A DNA stretch of 64,000 nt, from positions 1 to 64,000 of the forward strand of contig NW_001799045.1 in the NCBI RefSeq assembly GCF_000165425.1, given 5' to 3'. The notes under the pieces were generated by a model, which was given only the letters and a program-made list of their open reading frames with translations, was not told the origin of the DNA and made no database searches. The translations under genes were made by a program, and so were the position numbers. This stretch comes from Paramecium tetraurelia (Eukaryota; Ciliophora; Oligohymenophorea; Peniculida; Parameciidae). Shown here in pieces: positions 59,156-64,000 of this stretch; the stretch's first letter is position 1, and every line of letters starts with the position of its first letter.

Positions 59156-61614
59156 ATGAATACCTCTTTTCCAAAGATGTCCACCTCATCATTAAGTTAA
59201 ACGACATCTCAAACCAACTTTTACGATTCAAGTCCAATGTCATCATATTCAGCTAAGCAATTAACCTCAAATGACAATTTTAAAGTTGTGGTTCGTGTAA
59301 GACCTCCCCTATAGAGAGAAGTGATAGATGGACGTTTCATTTCCACCATTCAAGTGTCTCCTGATCATAAAAAAATCTGCCTCTACGAATATTACAACAT
59401 CGACTTAGTGGATCCAGAACATCTTGAAGAGTACCTCAACAATCCCAATAGTTATACAATGCACACCTTCTCATTTGATTACGTGTACGATCAAGATAAT
59501 ACACAAGAAGAAGTATATGATAATACAGCGAGACATGCAGTGCTCTCTGCGCTTCAAGGTTTTAATGCCACTATCATGGCCTATGGATAGACTGGAACAG
59601 GCAAGACATTTACAATGGAGGGCTTCAAATACAATTGTGTAGATCCTTAAAGAGGTATAATTCCAAGAGCAATCGAGGAAATCTTTAAGCACATTTCAAA
59701 TGGATCCAATGAATCTACCACCTTCATGGTCAGAGTGAGTTATCTTTAAATTTACAATGAAGTCATAAGCGATTTACTGAGAAGTGATAGATAAAATTTG
59801 CATATCCGAGAAGACAAAAAGAGAGGAGTGTTTGTTGAAGGCCTCTCCGAATGGGCTGTTCGAAATCCTTCAGAAATCTATTCCTTAATCTAAAAAGGAG
59901 CCTAATCTAGAGCCACAGCAAGTACAAAGATGAATGATGTAAGTAGTCGATCTCATGCAGTTTTTATAATAATAGTGGAATAAATGACAGAAATTGACAA
60001 TCATAAATCTATAAAAGTGGGAAAACTCAATTTAGTAGATTTAGCAGGAAGTGAGAGAGTTCGAGTCACCGGTGCCACAGGTAGAAGATTAGAAGAATCC
60101 AAAAAGATAAATTAGTCATTGAGTTGCTTAGGTAATGTTATCTCTGCATTGATTGAATAAAAAACTCATATTCCATATAGAGATTCCAAAATTACACGTC
60201 TCTTAGAAGATTCCTTAGGTGGTAATTGCAAAACTACTATGATGGGAATGATATCACCAGCTATTGATGCTTTTCTTGAAACCTTGAGTTCAGTCAAATT
60301 TGCCAACAGAGCAAAGAATATTAAAAATAAAGCCACCATCAATGAGGATGTGGATCAAAAGGCACTATTAAGGAAATATGAATGTGAATTATAAAGATTA
60401 AGAAAGGAACTTTCAGAAAAGAATAAAACAATTGTAGATTCATCAAAATTAAGTCAATTGGAAGAAGATAAGAAGAGAGCAGAATAGGATAAGAATGCTG
60501 CTATGGCCGCACTTGAAGCGAGGAGCAAATAGTTTTTCATTGAAAGAGAGGAGAAGAAGAAGTTAGAAGAAAAGATTCGATAAATCAATAGTTAAATGTT
60601 AATAGGTGGATGTAATATTGAAAATAGTCCATAATTTAGAAATGCCATTGAAGAATAATAGAAGTTGATTAGAGCCTAATATGAGAAAAAGATTACAGAA
60701 TTAGAAAAGGAAAGATCATAATTAGAAGAAGATAAGGTTCAAGTAGATAGATACAAACAATTAACTCTCAAACAAAGAGATATTATGATTGCCTTGACAA
60801 CCAGGTTGAATGAAAGAGATGAAACAATAGTATAATTATAAGATGAACTTGATGCTTATGATAGAATCCATAGAGAAACAGAAACCATGCTTGATTAGAA
60901 ATTATAACGAGTTTAATAATTAGAAGAGTATGTTAATTCAATGGGCGGCAACCTACCCAATGTTTAATAGATTTAATCAATTAGATAGAGTAAAATTAAA
61001 GATTGTGTCACCCAAGATGGCCAAGAAACATACAATATAACAAAGGAGAACTTATAGGATTATGAATCTTAGATTGAATAATTGACTCTAATTAATTAAG
61101 AGCAGGATTAAGAGATTTAAAGGTTAAACAATCTGTTATTGAATCATGAGAATTCAAATTTAATGGAATATGTGAAATGTATTTAATTTTCTAATTTCTT
61201 AGCCTCTGTTGACAACATAATCGATGCTTTATCCTAACCAAATGATGGATTAAAATTGTAAAGTGTAGCCAAAGATCTAATTAGTCTCTAAAAGATTCTC
61301 TCAGGAGAATAATAATAATCAAGTCATGCTTTTTCAAACATCTAAAATATTGTTCATTCCAGAAAAGAATCTCCAATGCATACTAATTAATCCAAAAAGT
61401 CTTTAAATAATTCATAAAATTATGATGATGATGAACAACCTCGTTAGTTAAATAACTTTTATACTTTTTCCAAGTATCTAACATATATATACATCTTAGT
61501 AAATCGTAGACTTCTTCGATGAAAAAATAAAAGGATCCTTCTCTTCCAAAGCCGTAAATCAATGTTTAAGAAATTATAAAAATGAGAGAAGTAAAAAGAA
61601 ACCTCTATTCTTGA
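59156..61614 (+). CDS. Canonical N-terminal motor kinesin (810 aa)
   Basis: Motor domain from about residue 45 to 410 with all catalytic motifs intact: P-loop [15 protein letters not shown], switch [12 protein letters not shown], switch [12 protein letters not shown], and [19 protein letters not shown]. Behind it a coiled-coil stalk and a Ser/Asn-rich tail. The family is probably one of the general plus-end kinesins; I cannot assign a subfamily by eye. One intron, 61474-61499 (GTA...TAG), near the 3' end gives the final residues and TGA at 61612. The 40 residues before the motor are Ser/Thr-rich. Confidence 0.92.
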
Positions 61615-62233
61615 TTAATAAAATATATATAACATTAATATTAAATTAAATTGAATTAAATTGAGTAATGAGGAATACATTATTGATTTAACTTAATTAT
61701 AGAAGCTTGTTTGTTCATTGAAGACCAGAATGATTATGAAAATTTCTAAGTTAGGGGTTAGATTGAATAAATAAGATAAACTAAATGCTTAAGAAAATAT
61801 TAGGCATTCTAAACAATGCATCTTGCCATTGTTTGAGTGAATAATCCAATATGGACAAGGAATTTAGATTTGCGATAAATTATGCAGATCATATTTTCTC
61901 AAATTTCATAAGAAGTCATGAGTAAGTATTGTGAATTTTACCTTTTTGTTGTAAAGGATAAAGCAAACATAGCTCAATAATATAGAGATCTATATTATAA
62001 CCCAACTCTTCTTAAGGGCAATTATATATTTGAGATTTGTTCATTAAGGCTGGACATATATCAATGAAGAATCATGATAAGTGGAAACTAAGAAGGGAGG
62101 AAAGATGAAAATAGATTAAGACACTTCAAATCTGAAAGAAATTAAATCGACAAAAGAAGATTCAATACTCGCAAATTTGTATTAGTAGGATTGCCTAATT
62201 TAGGACTAAATTTGATTTATTTTATTAATAATT
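61615..62233. other. Unresolved region with gene-like fragments
   Basis: 619 bp between genes. Protein-like pieces occur on the plus strand in different frames (EEYIIDLTQLQKLVCSLK near 61675; MDKEFRFAINYADHIFSNF near 61853; MKIDQDTSNLKEIKSTKED near 62105). I could not join them with GTA...AG introns into one gene or to the gene at 62234. It may be a missed gene, a gene remnant or an N-terminal extension of the next one. Confidence 0.35.
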
Positions 62234-62657
62234 ATGTTCACAGAGTAACCCTATTACGAAGCCAAGGTGTTTCTTAAATCTTACAATGATGCTATTGCAT
62301 GTTTAAAGTAAGCTAAATGCAATTACAATCTTTTAGAGAGGCTGCTGAGTAAAAAGCCCACATTGAATTCTAAGAACATGTGTTATAATCACTTGCGACT
62401 GCTCGTACAAGATAGGAGGTTGATATTGTTATTATGTTAGCTGGATGTGAGAGATGGTTAAGTGGTGCCAGGATTAAATTTTGGGTAATCAAAGTAGACC
62501 AAGCTCTTCTAATTTTCAAAGTATAAATTTGTCATAAATGCCAAGTCATGTGTTTTAAAAATATTTCAAAGGATTTGAGGAATACAGCGGAAATTTCAAG
62601 GGCTTCCAATAGGTTTTAATAGAGGGACTGAAAAAGATTAAATCAGATGTGAAATGA
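62234..62657 (+). CDS. Small helical, TPR-like protein (132 aa)
   Basis: The N-terminus (YYEAKVFLKSYNDAIACLKQ) has the spacing of a TPR helix pair, followed by basic helices and QYSGNFKGFQ-like tail elements (FEEYSGNFKGFQQVLIEGLK). A 25-nt intron at 62521-62545, ending AAG, is needed to avoid a TGA and gives exactly 133 codons. The start may lie further upstream. No family call. Confidence 0.6.
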
Positions 62658-62945
62658 GATATGAATAATGAATATATATACATTATCTAAAAGATAATTA
62701 TATAAAAGGATAGAATTAATAATGCTTATTGTGAGAGCCTATTGATAGGATTGAATCTTGGGGGAGTTCATAAATAGAAAAAGTATTCTAGATTAAATAT
62801 TGGAAAAAGTGAGGAGTGTAGGAGGGAAGGAGATGGTTGAATGGAAGAAATGAGAGAGAGAGATCATGTAATTAATTGATAAATCGCTTATTTAAATTTT
62901 GAATATCCTTTATGAGAATATCTAAAAATTATTTAAATAAATAAA

Positions 62946-64000
<1,055 letters not shown>

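Overview
This window reads as a piece of a Paramecium (ciliate) genome, most likely macronuclear. TAA and TAG occur inside long conserved proteins where Gln is expected (for example in the ATP synthase beta gene at the right edge), and TGA is the only stop that ends genes. The DNA is very AT-rich, genes are packed with gaps as small as 13-25 bp, and almost every gene is cut by tiny introns of 20-32 nt that begin GTA. I placed exons by reading all frames with the TGA-only code, joining frames across GTA...AG introns, and checking that each spliced length is a whole number of codons. Introns are described inside the gene entries.

Left part (1-16 kb): the 3' end of a coiled-coil gene made of 13 tandem 168-bp repeats; a ferlin (multi-C2 membrane protein); an EF-hand protein and a calmodulin-like protein; a small protein resembling SAXO microtubule stabilisers; an AT-rich stretch with a decayed gene; a three-RRM RNA-binding protein; a long coiled-coil protein. 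Middle (16-36 kb): a large unrecognised protein, a Cys-pair (Yippee/Mis18-like) protein, a kinesin with unusual switch motifs, a tiny secreted protein, a cyclic-nucleotide-gated type channel, a MORN protein, two coiled-coil or disordered proteins, a TUL1-like transmembrane RING E3, and a ubiquitin-like gene that looks broken.

Right part (36-64 kb): an ankyrin protein, a double cNMP-binding protein, NOC1/CEBPZ (ribosome biogenesis), coiled-coil proteins, ARL6 (BBSome GTPase), a B-box protein, an alpha-helical solenoid, a GTPase-like domain fused to radial spoke protein 3, a DPH4-type J protein, two more coiled-coil proteins, a Cys/His zinc protein, a canonical kinesin, a small helical protein, and the 5' part of mitochondrial ATP synthase beta, which runs off the window.

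Many products point to cilia and exocytosis (RSP3, ARL6, kinesins, SAXO-like, ferlin, MORN, CNG channel, EF-hands), as expected for a ciliate; I see no evidence of an operon or a defence island. The most unusual items are the GTPase-RSP3 fusion, the set of introns ending in AAG instead of TAG, head-to-head start codons only 14 bp apart, and the kinesin lacking standard switch residues.
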